Source: Asterochloris sp. CNOR1 | Taxonomy: Eukaryota > Chlorophyta > Trebouxiophyceae > Trebouxiales > Trebouxiaceae | DNA length: 64,000 nucleotides | Reading direction: 5' to 3' | Assembly (NCBI GenBank): GCA_963969365.1 | Contig: OZ017750.1 | Coordinates: 62,001-126,000, forward strand | Part shown: piece by piece, positions 1 through 11,700 of the stretch | Layout: each line of letters starts with the position of its first letter | Numbering within the stretch: the first letter of the stretch is position 1 | Notes under the pieces: model-generated | The model's input: only the letters and a program-made list of their open reading frames with translations | Database searches by the model: none | What the model was told of the DNA's origin: nothing | Made by a program: the position numbers and the translations under genes

Positions 1-960
1 GGCGTGCAGCTGCAGTGTCTGGGCTGGGGAGGGCAGGGCAGGCGACCTGTGGGAGTTGCTGTGCAGTGTGTTGCCTCATGCAGGAGTTGCTGTGCAATGT
101 ATTGCCTCCCGCAGGGCAGACGAGAGCTCCCTGCACCACTGCTGTTGCTGCCACGCTTGCTGTGACTGCTGTTGCCATGCTGCCAGTTTGCTGTCTCTTG
201 TGTGCGCCTTTCCTTGGGGACCAGGTCCACAGCACATACCACTCTGATCGGGCTATTGCTGGGTGGCTGTGCCTGCTGGTTGCTCGTTCCAGCGTTGTAT
301 CGCCACTTTTCTGTGCTCGCTCACCAGCATCAGGCGCACAGCACTGACCCTTCCCTGGCCACCTTGTCCAGTGATGTCGATGCCTGCCTGTGTTGCTGTG
401 CAGGCTCAACGGAAGGCCCTGCCCAGCGGCCGTTGATGCTCTAACGACCAACTGCAGCGAGTGTCCTCAAACAGTGTCCCCCGCCAAGGATTTTTGACTC
501 GCTTGATTTCTGGCAGTTCATTTGCTGCCAGGCCCCGTTTTGAGATAAGCAACTGTTGTTGAAGCTACAGTGAGATGTGATCGAGAGCTGCTGTTTTCTC
601 TCCCCACTTTGAAGCCAGAAGTGTGCAGCTTGTTGCAACCAGCTGCACTGCTGATGGTCATCACAGAAGGTTTCGCCTGTCACAGGTGAGGAATGCACTT
701 CATGAATCAAAGCCAACAACATCAAATGACTTCAGGCAACTGCAAAGCACATAGGGCCTGACCCTGCCCCTGGTGAGTTTGTGGCAATGCGCCAACGAAA
801 TGGTTGGTTCTTCATGCTGCTGCTCCAGAACATCGGTGGTACATTGTCTTCGACAGAGGTCATGTCACACTGTGTGATACAAGAGCAAGATGCAGAGCAG
901 CTGCTCCACAGTCATGGTGGCATATGGTGCTGAGTCCAGCAGAGCACGCTCCCAGACGAG
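1..960. other. No supported gene
   Basis: Several overlapping open frames of 60-110 codons exist on both strands but they are Cys/Leu/Ala-rich translations of CTG/TGC-rich DNA, with no recognisable family motif and no coherent splice chain. This is downstream of the thioredoxin-like gene, whose stop codon lies at 961-963. I see nothing else here. Confidence 0.4.
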
Positions 961-2835
961 TCACTCCAGGGAGGCAGAGTCTCGCTCATCAGCACGCATG
1001 TTGTCTGTGATGGCATTCCTGAGGTTGTTTTCGTTTATGCCGGTCAGCGTGGCCAAGCTCTTCTCTCCTCGAAAGATGATGAAGGTGGGCGTGACCTTGA
1101 TGTTGTTGCTGATCATCATTCTCTGCAGAGCAGGCTTCAAGGTGGGGCCTTATCATCTGGGCCAAGGTGGGCCCGATAACCGCAACCGGCAGCCCCTGCT
1201 ACTGCATTGGGGCATGCATTCCCTGTTGGCAGAGCACACTTGCCTGCAGAGCAGCCAGGGCTGACTCAGTTGCCAGGCCTTGCACAGCATGCACAGCCCT
1301 ATCTGGACAGATGCAGCCCAGCAGTCTGCAGAAACCCCATGACATGCAGCTCTAGCTGCAACAGGGCTTGTTCCTGCATGCCCAGTTGCTCTGCAAGGTG
1401 TCCATCACGCCGCGCAGGCTGTTGCACGAGGCCAAGACATGCAGACTCCCCTTTCATTGGGTGTCCCCCTGTGACTGCCCACAACACATTGCTGGGGCAT
1501 TGCTTCAGAGCAAAGGGTGCTCGAACACGGATCTGCAGGATCACCTATGATGATGGTGTCTGCAGAACAACACACTCCTCTAAACTCTGTGCAAGCAGAA
1601 TCGATGCCTGGGCATTGCTCCAAGGGCGAGCAGCGCGTACCCGAGTGTCTGTGGACTCATCCCCAACGATGTCCAGGAAGATACACTCTTGAAACTGCTC
1701 TGCCATGCGCTGATACTTGCGCGAAAACATCTTGCAGGGGCGGCACCCCTGCAGGGCAGGCGGGTCCACGTCAGTGTTTGGATCAGACAGTAGGTAAATG
1801 ATCTGCTTGCACCCAGCAGTTTCACTTGGGTGCCATCCTGGTGGGTCATGCTCCTGCTGGGAAGGGCAGAGAGCTCCACCAAGTGTTGGTGTGTGCTTTG
1901 CAGCCGCCCGGCACGGAGAAGGCGAGCAGCACATGGCTGCCAGGTGCCAGCAGCACACGGTCTCCAGGAAAATGGCAACAGCCATCAGGGCACATCACCC
2001 TCAAGGAAGGCCAAAGGCCACCTGCCAACATGACGCCTCTGTCCTGAGCCTGCTGTACCGCACCTCACTGCCCCACCCCGCAATGCAGCAGCTGTGACCA
2101 GCTTTGACACCCTGAGCAAGCACTTTTCTCAACTACTCTGGGCCCAGCCACTTCCAGATGAGCATACAAGCTCCAGAAGCTTTGTAGGTGTCCTCAGCTT
2201 GGGTGTGCAGCTTGGGCAGCCCAGACAGTCGCAGTGCTGGCACAGCCCTTGTACTGCATGAGGAACAGCGAGAGGAATGGCTACAGCAACAGGCTTTGTA
2301 CGTGGCAGGGCTGCACGAGCGCAGGAAAAGGGCTGTGTGAAAATGAGCAGTGCATCTGGCCACCTGCCCACAAGTGCCTGCGAAACTCCTGCTGTGGAAG
2401 CAAGCGAGCCCCTGCCTCTGACAGCCGCCCCTCTGCCTGCCTGGGACAGCAATCCACACATCTGCACCAAGCGCCTCAGGCATGCGCAGGCCCAGCCTCC
2501 CACAGGTGTGTGCGCAGTGCACAACATGACTGGGGTTTCTGCACCCTCGACAAGGCCTGCAGCTCAGCAACCCACCCCTGACCAGCGCACCTGCACATTG
2601 CGTTTTAGCACCAGCAGGCCACTCACTCTGTGAGCACCACCCAAACCCTCAGGGTCATGCAGTCCTTTCGCCCATTTCCAGCACACCTGCGCCCTGCACA
2701 TCAGCACCATCAGGCTGCCCGGGTACATGCAGCAGCCCCAACCCCTCACCAGCGCACCTGTGCCTTACACATCAGCACCACCAAGCTCCCTGGGTTCATG
2801 TGCAGCACGTCCTGGAACTCCGCTGACGAGTGAAT
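961..2835 (-). CDS. Thioredoxin-like protein, CRPC active site (5' exon not found)
   Basis: Three exons read on the minus strand: 2835-2758, 1748-1641 and 1122-961, all in phase 0 with GT donors and TGCAG acceptors. Together they give about 116 residues, the size of one thioredoxin domain. The first exon carries the beta1/alpha1/beta2 start (IHSSAEFQDVL, then GSLVVLMCKAQ). The second opens with GCRPCKMF, the redox CxxC, in the place of the usual WCGPC; the Trp before the first Cys is replaced by Gly. The third has VTPTFIIFRGE, containing the cis-Pro typical of the fold, followed by the last strand and helix. Expected role: a dithiol-disulfide oxidoreductase or a redox-sensing relative. The acidic GDESTD stretch after the active site recalls plastid drought-induced thioredoxins (CDSP32-like), but this is only a resemblance. 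The exon upstream of 2835, with the start codon and any transit peptide, was not identified. Introns of about 1.0 and 0.5 kb are long for this window. Confidence 0.8.
2575..2835 (-). repeat. Tandem partial copies of a thioredoxin exon end
   Basis: The exon end and splice donor at about 2755-2790 recur, diverged, at about 2690-2725 and 2582-2625. Each copy reads on the minus strand as a Leu-Val-Leu-rich strand, a basic residue, Ala/Val-Gln, and a GTGYRCTGG donor; one copy encodes PGSLMVLMCRAQ against PGSLVVLMCKAQ in the exon. The spacing is about 70-110 bp. Only the right-most copy follows a complete exon, so I read the others as intronic duplicates. Confidence 0.6.
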
Positions 2836-4138
2836 CTGCAGGCAGGGAAGATGCGAGGTCATGTGAGTAGATCTCCAGGTGAGCGGTAAGCTGGAGAGTG
2901 TCCCCAGGCCGAGAGGACCTCCACCTGCAACATTGGAGAGCTGGCTGAACAGGGACCGTGTTGGCTGAAGAAATCTGGTAGCAGCATTGCGGCAGCACCG
3001 TTTGGGCATCATCGCACGCCTGTGTGGAAGTGTGGCAGTGCACTTTGAGGGGCTGTGGGCTGCTGCCCAATGGGTGCCGCGCTGCCTGGGCAGCAATGTT
3101 TGGGCCGACAGATGCGGTGCCCAGCAGAAGTGTGCCCTCAGCATTAACGAAGAGCCAGGCCCTTGAGCGGGCGCTGCGCTGTATGGCTAAGCCTCCACGG
3201 GGATCCAGTGCCCCAAAGCACAGACCCGCTGATATGCACAGCGGAGCAGTTCCTGGAGACACAATTGCAGGCAGACCCAAAAGATTTAAACTTTGTGCTG
3301 CTCCAAATGAAGCCCAACCAATGCTCAGCCACTCACCGTTGTCACTGGTGGTTGACTGTCAGAGGGATTCAATGATGGCGCCTGAGGCATCCTGTGCTGT
3401 GCTGGGGAGGCCATCACAGCTCCAGGCGCATAGGTCTGAGGCAGTCTCATGACTGCAGAGGCTGAAGCAACCACTGGGGGCAACTGCGCGCGACGGTGGG
3501 ATTGCCTGGATGCCCCTGCCTGGCGCACATGGTGAGGCTGCTGGAGTAGCTGCTGAGGATGGTGGGCAGGGTGTTGTGTGGAGGTGGTCAGCTGCCAGCA
3601 ATGAATTGTCCCCACCATGCGCAGGTTGCCAATAGTGCCTTGAGGAACTGGCCAAGGATGTCAGCACGATAAGCTGAAAAAGCTGCGCCGAGTCTGAGGT
3701 GCGTTTGTGAATATGGCCGGAAATGGAAGTGGAACCCAAGGTCAAAGGAGGTTGCCTGCACGCTTCACAAGCCAGCACTTACAAAGTGCAGGCACCAGTG
3801 GCCAGTCTGCAACAGAGGCAATGTCCACCTTGCCAGCCGAATTGTCGACAGATCTCACCAGGTCTATACTGCACACTTCTCACACTACACAGCTTGAACT
3901 GCCACGCAAGCACTTTTGGAAGGGTTGTGGGCTACTCTGTTCATCTTGCTATGCACAGCATGAGCAGTAGTGGCTCCTGCTTGGGCCTTGCTAAGAAGCA
4001 GGTCCTGCCAGCTGCGTGACTGGTGGAAGACCAACAACAGTGACTCTGCCTTGCCAGCAGAAGTCTAAGTAGTGACTCAGCAAGCACGCAAGCTCAGCGT
4101 GCTGTGGTCAGTTCTCAGAATTCTACCAAAAAAATATA
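2836..4138. other. No supported gene; possible upstream part of the thioredoxin gene
   Basis: The minus strand at about 3325-3618 has a His/Gln/Pro-rich open frame and at 2765-3280 an Ala-rich one. Either might hold a transit peptide or 5' exon for the thioredoxin-like gene, but no splice chain is convincing. Nothing else is recognised up to the tRNA-like sequence. Confidence 0.3.
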
Positions 4139-4220
4139 TGATTTCAACGAGATTCGAACTCGTGCCCCCGAAGAGACTGGAGCCTAAATCCAGCGCCTTA
4201 GACCACTCGGCCATGTACGA
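4139..4220 (-). pseudogene. tRNA-Leu(UAG)-like sequence with a broken acceptor stem
   Basis: Read on the minus strand, the D-arm core (TGGCCGAGTGGTCTAAGGCG), a perfect 5-bp anticodon stem CTGGA/TCCAG with loop TTTAGGC (anticodon UAG, Leu), a long variable arm and a perfect 5-bp T stem ACGAG/CTCGT with loop TTCGAAT are all present, as in class II tRNA-Leu. The 7-nt acceptor halves do not match: 5' TCGTACA against 3' TGAAATC gives only three Watson-Crick pairs. No intron is visible between anticodon positions 37 and 38. It could be a pseudogene or a chimera with a foreign 3' or 5' end. A functional tRNA would need repair of the stem. Internal A and B boxes look intact, so it may still be transcribed. 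Confidence 0.75.
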
Positions 4221-4689
4221 CCTAAACAAAGAAAATCGATAAGGGGATCGAACAATAATGAATTAACCAAGATACAATGCTGAGACGGAGTGCTGCAGCC
4301 ATGCACACCCCTTGATTGCTAGAATGGATCTCAACTTTGCTTGTTTTCTGAGCTGATCAGAATGACCCTCCCTCAGCATTGATTGTGTTACAGGCATTTC
4401 CCACACAACTATCACTTTTTTGCGTGTGCAGTGAACCATTCATGACAGCATGCATATGCACTGTTTGATTGCCATCCGCTATCAGAATCGCCCCGGCTGC
4501 TGAAGCCCCTGACTGCTGTCCAGAAGAGGTCCTCTTTAATCCTAGAGTTGGACTTGTGTAATCCTGTGGATGATCATCACACTTTTAATGTAAGTATTCA
4601 TAAGAGCATTGCAAGAGAGGGGCGCTTTGCAGCAAGACAGCCATTTAATGCTTGATGCAAAAGAGAGCTCAGCTATCTACTGCTTTACA
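4221..4689. other. AT-richer spacer between tRNA-like sequence and satellite
   Basis: No open frame or repeat was recognised. The stretch is less GC-rich than its surroundings and ends where the first degenerate satellite unit begins at about 4690. Confidence 0.4.
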
Positions 4690-7600
4690 GGTAGCCCTAA
4701 ACCCTTGGGCTTGAAAGAGCTAGTTGAGTTGGCTGGTCAAAGTGCACACAGTCACTTTCAGACTGTGGTTCCAGGGGGCTCAGCTCAAGTGGCTCTCCAG
4801 AGCTTCTCGTGAGGTGCTGCTCTTTTTGGAGGCTGGGGGCAGGCATGCTGAGTCCTCTGAAGCTTCCTTTGATGCTTCACAGAGCATTCTCCCTTGTCAA
4901 ATTTGCTGGTCAAACTGCACACTGCATTACCAGGGGGCCCAGCTCAAGTGGCTCTCCACAGCCTATCTTGAGGTGCCTCTCTTTTTGGGGGCTGGGGGCA
5001 GGCATGCTGAATCCTCTGAAGGTCCCTCTGATGCTTCACAGAGCGTTCTCCCTTGTCAAGTTTGCTGGTCAAAATGCACACTGCCATTTCCAGGAGGTTC
5101 AGCTCAAGTGGCTCTCCAGAGCCTATCTTGAGGTGCCTCTCTTTTTGGGGGCTGGGGGCAGGCATGCTCAGTCTTTTAAAGCTCCCTCTGACGCTTCACA
5201 GAGCATTCTCCCTTGTCAAGTTTGCTGGTCAAAATGCACACTGCCATTTCCAGGAGATTCAGCTCAAGTGGCTCTCCAGAGCCTATCTTGAGGTGCCTCT
5301 CTTTTTGGGGGCTGGGGGCAGGCATGCTGAGACTTGTGCAGCTCCCTCTGATGCTTCACAGGGCATTCTCCCTTGTCAAGTTTGCTGGTCAAACTGCACA
5401 CTGCCAAATCTAGGGGTCTCAGCTCAAGTGGCTCTTCAGGGCTTCTAGTGAGGTTCCTCTCTTTTTGGGGGCTGAGGGCAGGCATGCTAAGTCTTTTGAA
5501 GCTCCCTCTGACGCTTCACAGGGCATTTTCCCTTGTCAAGTTTGCTGATCAAACTGCACACTGCTATTTCCAGGGGCCCAGCTCAAGTGGCTCTCCAGAG
5601 CCTATCTTGAGGTGCCTCTCTTTTGGGGGCCTGGGGGCAGGCATGCTGAATCCTCTGAAGCTCCCTCTGATGCTTCACAGGGCATTGTCCCTTGTCAAGT
5701 TTGCTGGTCAAACTGCACACTGCCAATTCTGGGGGTCTTAGCTGAAGTGGCTTTTCAGGGCTTCTCGTGAGGTTTTTCTCTTTTTGAGGGCTGAGGGCAG
5801 GCATGCTGAGTCCTCTGAAGCTCCCTCTGACGCTTCACAGAGCATTCTCCCTTGTCAAGTTTGCTGGTCAAACTGCACACTGCCAATTCTGGGGGTCTTA
5901 GCTGAAGTGGCTTTTCAGGGCTTCTCGTGAGGTTTTTCTCTTTTTGAGGGCTGAGGGCAGGCATGCTGAGTCCTCTGAAGCTCCCTCTAACGCTTCACAG
6001 AGCATTCTCCCTTGTCAAGTTTGCTGGTCAAACTGCACACTGCCAATCACAGGGGTCTCAGCTCAAGTGGCTCTCCACAGCCTATCTTGAGGTGCCTCTC
6101 TTTTTGGGGGCTGGGGGCAGGCATGCTGAATCCTCTGAAGGTCCCTCTGATGCTTCACAGAGCGTTCTCCCTTGTCAAGTTTGCTGGTCAAAATGCACAC
6201 TGCCATTTCCAGGAGGTTCAGCTCAAGTGGCTCTCCAGAGCCTATCTTGAGGTGCCTCTCTTTTTGGGGGCTGGGGGCAGGCATGCTCAGTCTTTTAAAG
6301 CTCCCTCTGACGCTTCACAGAGCATTCTCCCTTGTCAAGTTTGCTGGTCAAAATGCACACTGCCATTTCCAGGAGATTCAGCTCAAGTGGCTCTCCAGAG
6401 CCTATCTTGAGGTGCCTCTCTTTTTGGGGGCTGGGGGCAGGCATGCTGAGACTTGTGCAGCTCCCTCTGATGCTTCACAGGGCATTCTCCCTTGTCAAGT
6501 TTGCTGGTCAAACTGCACACTGCCAAATCTAGGGGTCTCAGCTCAAGTGGCTCTTCAGGGCTTCTAGTGAGGTTCCTCTCTTTTTGGGGGCTGAGGGCAG
6601 GCATGCTAAGTCTTTTGAAGCTCCCTCTGACGCTTCACAGGGCATTTTCCCTTGTCAAGTTTGCTGATCAAACTGCACACTGCTATTTCCAGGGGCCCAG
6701 CTCAAGTGGCTCTCCAGAGCCTATCTTGAGGTGCCTCTCTTTTGGGGGCCTGGGGGCAGGCATGCTGAATCCTCTGAAGCTCCCTCTGATGCTTCACAGG
6801 GCATTGTCCCTTGTCAAGTTTGCTGGTCAAACTGCACACTGCTATTTCCAGGGGCCCAGCTCAAGTGGCTCTCCAGAGCCTATCTTGAGGTGCCTCTCTT
6901 TTGGGGGCCTGGGGGCAGGCATGCTGAATCCTCTGAAGCTCCCTCTGATGCTTCACAGGGCATTGTCCCTTGTCAAGTTTGCTGGTCAAACTGCACACTG
7001 CCAATTCTGGGGGTCTTAGCTGAAGTGGCTTTTCAGGGCTTCTCGTGAGGTTCCTCTCTTTTTGGGGGCTGGGGGCAGGCATGCTAAGTCTTTTGAAGCT
7101 CCCTCTGACGCTTCACAGAGCATTCTCCCTTGTCAAGTTTGCTGGTCAAACTGCACACTGCCATTTCCAGGAGGTTCAGCTCAAAAGGCTCTCCAGAGCC
7201 TATCTTGAGGTGCCTCTCTTTTTGGGGGCTGGGGGCAGGCATGCTGAGACTTGTGAAGCTCCCTCTGATGCTTCACAGGGCATTGTCCCTTGTCAAGTTT
7301 GCTGGTCAAACTGCACACTGCCAATTCTGGGGGTCTTAGCTGAAGTGGCTTTTCAGGGCTTCTCGTGAGGTTTTTCTCTTTTTGAGGGCTGAGGGCAGGC
7401 ATGCTGAGTCCTCTGAAGCTCCCTCTGACGCTTCACAGAGCATTCTCCCTTGTCAAGTTTGCTGGTCAAACTGCACACTGCCAATTCTGGGGGTCTTAGC
7501 TGAAGTGGCTTTTCAGGGCTTCTCGTGAGGTTTTTCTCTTTTTGAGGGCTGAGGGCAGGCATGCTGAGTCTTTTGAAGCTCCCTCTGATGCTTCACAGGG

Positions 7601-10600
7601 CATTGTCCCTTGTCAAGTTTGCTGGTCAAACTGCACACTGCCAATTCTGGGGGTCTTAGCTGAAGTGGCTTTTCAGGGCTTCTCGTGAGGTTTTTCTCTT
7701 TTTGAGGGCTGAGGGCAGGCATGCTGAGTCCTCTGAAGCTCCCTCTGACGCTTCACAGAGCATTCTCCCTTGTCAAGTTTGCTGGTCAAACTGCACACTG
7801 CCAATGCCAGGGGTCTCAGCTCAAGTGGCTCTTCAGGGCTTCTCGTGAGGTTCCTCTCTTTTTGGGGGCTGGGGGCAGGCATGCTAAGTCTTTTGAAGCT
7901 CCCTCTGACGGTTCACAGAGCATTCTCCCTTGTCAAGTTTGCTGGTCAAAGTGCACACTGCCATTTCCAGGAGGTTCAGCTCAAGTGGCTCTCCAGAGCC
8001 TATCTTGAGGTGCCTCTCTTTTTGGGGGCTGGGGGCAGGCATGCTAAGTCTTTTGAAGCTCCCTCTGACGCTTCACAGAGCATTCTCCCTTGTCAAGTTT
8101 GCTGGTCAAACTGCACACTGCCATTTCCAGGAGGTTCAGCTCAAAAGGCTCTCCAGAGCCTATCTTGAGGTGCCTCTCTTTTTGGGGGCTGAGGGCAGGC
8201 ATGCTGAGACTTGTGAAGCTCCCTCTGATGCTTCACAGGGCATTGTCCCTTGTCAAGTTTGCTGGTCAAACTGCACACTGCCAATTCTGGGTGTCTTAGC
8301 TGAAGTGGCTTTTCAGGGCTTCTCGTGAGGTTTTTCTCTTTTTGAGGGCTGAGGGCAGGCATGCTGAGTCCTCTGAAGCTCCCTCTGACGCTTCACAGAG
8401 CATTCTCCCTTGTCAAGTTTGCTGGTCAAACTGCACACTGCCAATCACAGGGGTCTCAGCTCAAGTGGCTCTTCAGGGCTTCTCGTGAGGTTCCTCTCTT
8501 TTTGGGGGCTGGGGGCAGGCATGCTAAGTCTTTTGAAGCTCCCTCTGACGCTTCACAGAGCATTCTCCCTTGTCAAGTTTGCTGGTCAAACTGCACACTG
8601 CCATTTCCAGGAGGTTCAGCTCAAAAGGCTCTCCAGAGCCTATCTTGAGGTGCCTCTCTTTTTGGGGGCTGGGGGCAGGCATGCTGAGACTTGTGAAGCT
8701 CCCTCTGATGCTTCACAGGGCATTGTCCCTTGTCAAGTTTGCTGGTCAAACTGCACACTGCCAATTCTGGGGGTCTTAGCTGAAGTGGCTTTTCAGGGCT
8801 TCTCGTGAGGTTTTTCTCTTTTTGAGGGCTGAGGGCAGGCATGCTGAGTCCTCTGAAGCTCCCTCTGACGCTTCACAGAGCATTCTCCCTTGTCAAGTTT
8901 GCTGGTCAAACTGCACACTGCCAATGCCAGGGGTCTCAGCTCAAGTGGCTCTTCAGGGCTTCTCGTGAGGTTCCTCTCTTTTTGGGGGCTGGGGGCAGGC
9001 ATGCTAAGTCTTTTGAAGCTCCCTCTGACGCTTCACAGAGCATTCTCCCTTGTCAAGTTTGCTGGTCAAACTGCACACTGCCATTTCCAGGAGGTTCAGC
9101 TCAAGTGGCTCTCCAGAGCCTATCTTGAGGTGCCTCTCTTTTGGGGGCCTGAGGGCAGGCATGCTGAGTCCTCTGAAGCTCCCTCTGACGCTTCACAGAG
9201 CATTCTCCCTTGTCAAGTTTGCTGGTCAAACTGCACACTGCCAATCACAGGGGTCTCAGCTCAAGTGGCTCTTCAGGGCTTCTCGTGAGGTTCCTCTCTT
9301 TTTGGGGGCTGGGGGCAGGCATGCTAAGTCTTTTGAAGCTCCCTCTGACGCTTCACAGAGCATTCTCCCTTGTCAAGTTTGCTGGTCAAACTGCACACTG
9401 CCATTTCCAGGAGGTTCAGCTCAAAAGGCTCTCCAGAGCCTATCTTGAGGTGCCTCTCTTTTTGGGGGCTGGGGGCAGGCATGCTGAGACTTGTGAAGCT
9501 CCCTCTGATGCTTCACAGGGCATTGTCCCTTGTCAAGTTTGCTGGTCAAACTGCACACTGCCAATCACAGGGGTCTCAGCTCAAGTGGCTCTTCAGGGCT
9601 TCTCGTGAGGTTCCTCTCTTTTTGGGGGCTGGGGGCAGGCATGCTAAGTCTTTTGAAGCTCCCTCTGACGGTTCACAGAGCATTCTCCCTTGTCAAGTTT
9701 GCTGGTCAAAATGCACACTGCCATTTCCAGGAGGTTCAGCTCAAGTGGCTCTCCAGAGCCTATCTTGAGGTGCCTCTTTTTTTGGGGGCTGGGGGCAGGC
9801 ATGCTGAGACTTGTGAAGCTCCCTCTGATGCTTCACAGGGCATTGTCCCTTGTCAAGTTTGCTGGTCAAACTGCACACTGCCAGTTCTGGGGGTCTCAGC
9901 TGAAGTGGCTTTTCAGGGCTTCTCGTGAGGTTTTTCTCTTTTTGAGGGCTGAGGGCAGGCATGCTGAGTCCTCTGAAGCTGCCTCTGATGCTTCACAGAG
10001 CATTCTCCCTTGTCAAGTTTGCTGGTCAAAATGCACACTGCCATTTCCAGGAGGTTCAGCTCAAGTGGCTCTCCAGAGCCTGTCTTGAGGTGCCTCTCTT
10101 TTTGGGGGCTGGGGGCAGGCATGCTAAGTCTTTTGAAGCTCCCTCTGACGCTTCACAGAGCATTCTCCCTTGTCAAGTTTGCTGGTCAAAATGCACACTG
10201 CCATTTCCAGGAGGTTCAGCTCAAGTGGCTCTCCAGAGCCTGTCTTGAGGTGCCTCTCTTTTTGGGGGCTGGGAGCAGGCATGCTATGTCTTTTGAAGCT
10301 CCCTCTGACGCTTCACAGAGCATTCTCCCTTGTCAAGTTTGCTGGTCAAAATGCACACTGCCATTTCCAGGAGGTTCAGCTCAAGTGGTTCTCCAAAGCT
10401 TATCTTGAGGTGCCTCTTTTTTGGGGGGCTGGGGCCAGGCATGCTGAGACTTGTGAAGCTCCCTCTGATGCTTCACAGGGCATTGTCCCTTGTCAAGTTT
10501 GCTGGTCAAACAGCACACTGCCAGTTCTGGGGTTCTCAGCTGAAGTGGCTCTCCAGAGCCTATCTTGAGGTGCCTCTTTTTTTGGGGGCTGGGGGCAGGC

Positions 10601-11150
10601 ATGCTGAGACTTGTGAAGCTCCCTCTGATGCTTCACAGAGCATTGTCCCTTGTCAAGTTTGCTGGTCAAACTGCACACTGCCAGTTCTGGGGGTCTCAGC
10701 TGAAGTGGCTTTTCAGGGCTTCTCGTGAGGTTTTTCTCTTTTTGAGGGCTGAGGGCAGGCATGCTGAGTCCTCTGAAGCTGCCTCTGCCAATGCCACGGG
10801 TCTCAGCTCAAGTGGCTCTTCAGGGCTTGTCGTGAGGTTCCTCTTTTGGGGGCTGGGGGCAGGCATGCTAAGTCTTTTGAAGCTCCCTCTGACGCTTCAC
10901 AGAGCATTCTCCCTTGTCAAGTTTGCTGGTCAAAGTGCACACTGCCATTTCCAGGAGGTTCAGCTGAAGTGGCTTTTCAGGGCTTCTCGTGAGGTTCCTT
11001 TCCTTTTGAGGGCTGCAGGTAGGCATGCTGAGACTTGTGAAGCTCCCTCTGATGCTTCACAGGGCATTCGCCCGAGTCAAGTTTGCTGGTCAAACTGCAC
11101 ACTGCCAATTCTAGGGGTCTCAGCTCAAGTGGCTCTCTAGAACTGCTCCA
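4690..11150. repeat. 160-bp tandem satellite, about 40 units
   Basis: A landmark GCAGGCATGCT recurs every 159-160 bp from about 4840 to 11020, roughly 40 times. Each unit also carries TCCCTTGTCAAGTTTGCTGG and CTCAGCTCAAGTGGCT. The first unit (4690-4850) and the last two (10790-11140) are the most diverged, and a unit near 10790 is shortened by about 55 bp. Units fall into variant types (for example CATTTCCAGGAGGTTCAGC, CCAATTCTGGGGGTCTTAGC and CCAATCACAGGGGTCTCAGC) that recur at 3-unit (480 bp) and 4-unit spacing. A block at about 4944-5741 is repeated at 6063-6860, offset 1119 bp (seven units). Because 160 is not a multiple of three, every frame closes after two or three units, so the many open frames of 66-191 codons inside are by-products, not genes. 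Role unknown: a satellite of near-nucleosomal period could be centromeric, subtelomeric or simply an expanded intron or intergenic repeat. Confidence 0.97.
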
Positions 11151-11241
11151 CCAGCTTTGGGATGGTGGCATGCATCATGTGAGTGCCGGAGCACTGCTTG
11201 CACCGGGAGCAACAGACTTGCTTTGCCTGTTGGCTCTCCAT
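11137..11241 (-). CDS. Possible small Cys-rich exon or ORF
   Basis: An ATG-to-stop frame of 34 codons abuts the right end of the satellite. It begins MESQQAKQVCCSRCKQC and ends KLVEQF, with a CCxxCxxC cluster that could bind zinc. It is too short to assign, it may be the 5' exon of something else, and chance is a live explanation. The stop codon lies at the satellite junction. Confidence 0.2.
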   Translation of the reverse strand: MESQQAKQVCCSRCKQCSGTHMMHATIPKLVEQF

Positions 11242-11700
11242 GGTGAGAGGTGCACAAGCAGGTCTGAGACTCCTGCTGTGCCAGGTGAAGAGTTGTTGCC
11301 GCACCTGCGGCACCTAGAGCTGAGCCAGGCCTTTGACAGCAGAAAGTTGGCCTGTTACTATGCCATGTGAGAGGTCTTCTTCATGTTGAGCTTGTGTGGC
11401 AGATGGTGGCGCAACCTGTGCTGAAGGCTGCTTGGCAGGCAGATGAGATCTGTCAACTCTGGAACTTGTTGGGCTGAGATCTGGCAGTGCAGAGAAAAGG
11501 CAGTTGTGGCTTTACCATGGAGTCGACATTCAGGTGGTGGACCGTTCCCCACCGCTCATCTCCTCTGCGTGGGTGCAACTTACATTTGCCTTATGCATGG
11601 GGCATAGTCCTGATCACATCTTCTCAAAGGCTCCCTGAACCACGCTAGCCTGCCTGCAGGGCAGATAGGTAGCACAGAATTGTGTCAAGCAGAGATGGAC
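11242..11700. other. No supported gene
   Basis: Non-repetitive sequence between the satellite and the next minisatellite. I see no coherent coding chain on either strand. Confidence 0.3.

Noticed and set aside
3325-3618. His/Gln/Pro-rich minus-strand frame as a separate gene
   Set aside because: Low-complexity translation of CTG/TGG-rich DNA; no motif, and no splice chain of its own.
4724-11140. Dozens of open frames of 66-191 codons in the satellite, on both strands
   Set aside because: They are the same 160-bp unit read in successive frames; the unit length is not a multiple of three and stops recur every two to three units. No start context or conservation pattern favours coding.
4690-11150. 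CRISPR-like array
   Set aside because: Whole 160-bp units are repeated head to tail without unique spacers, in a eukaryotic context.
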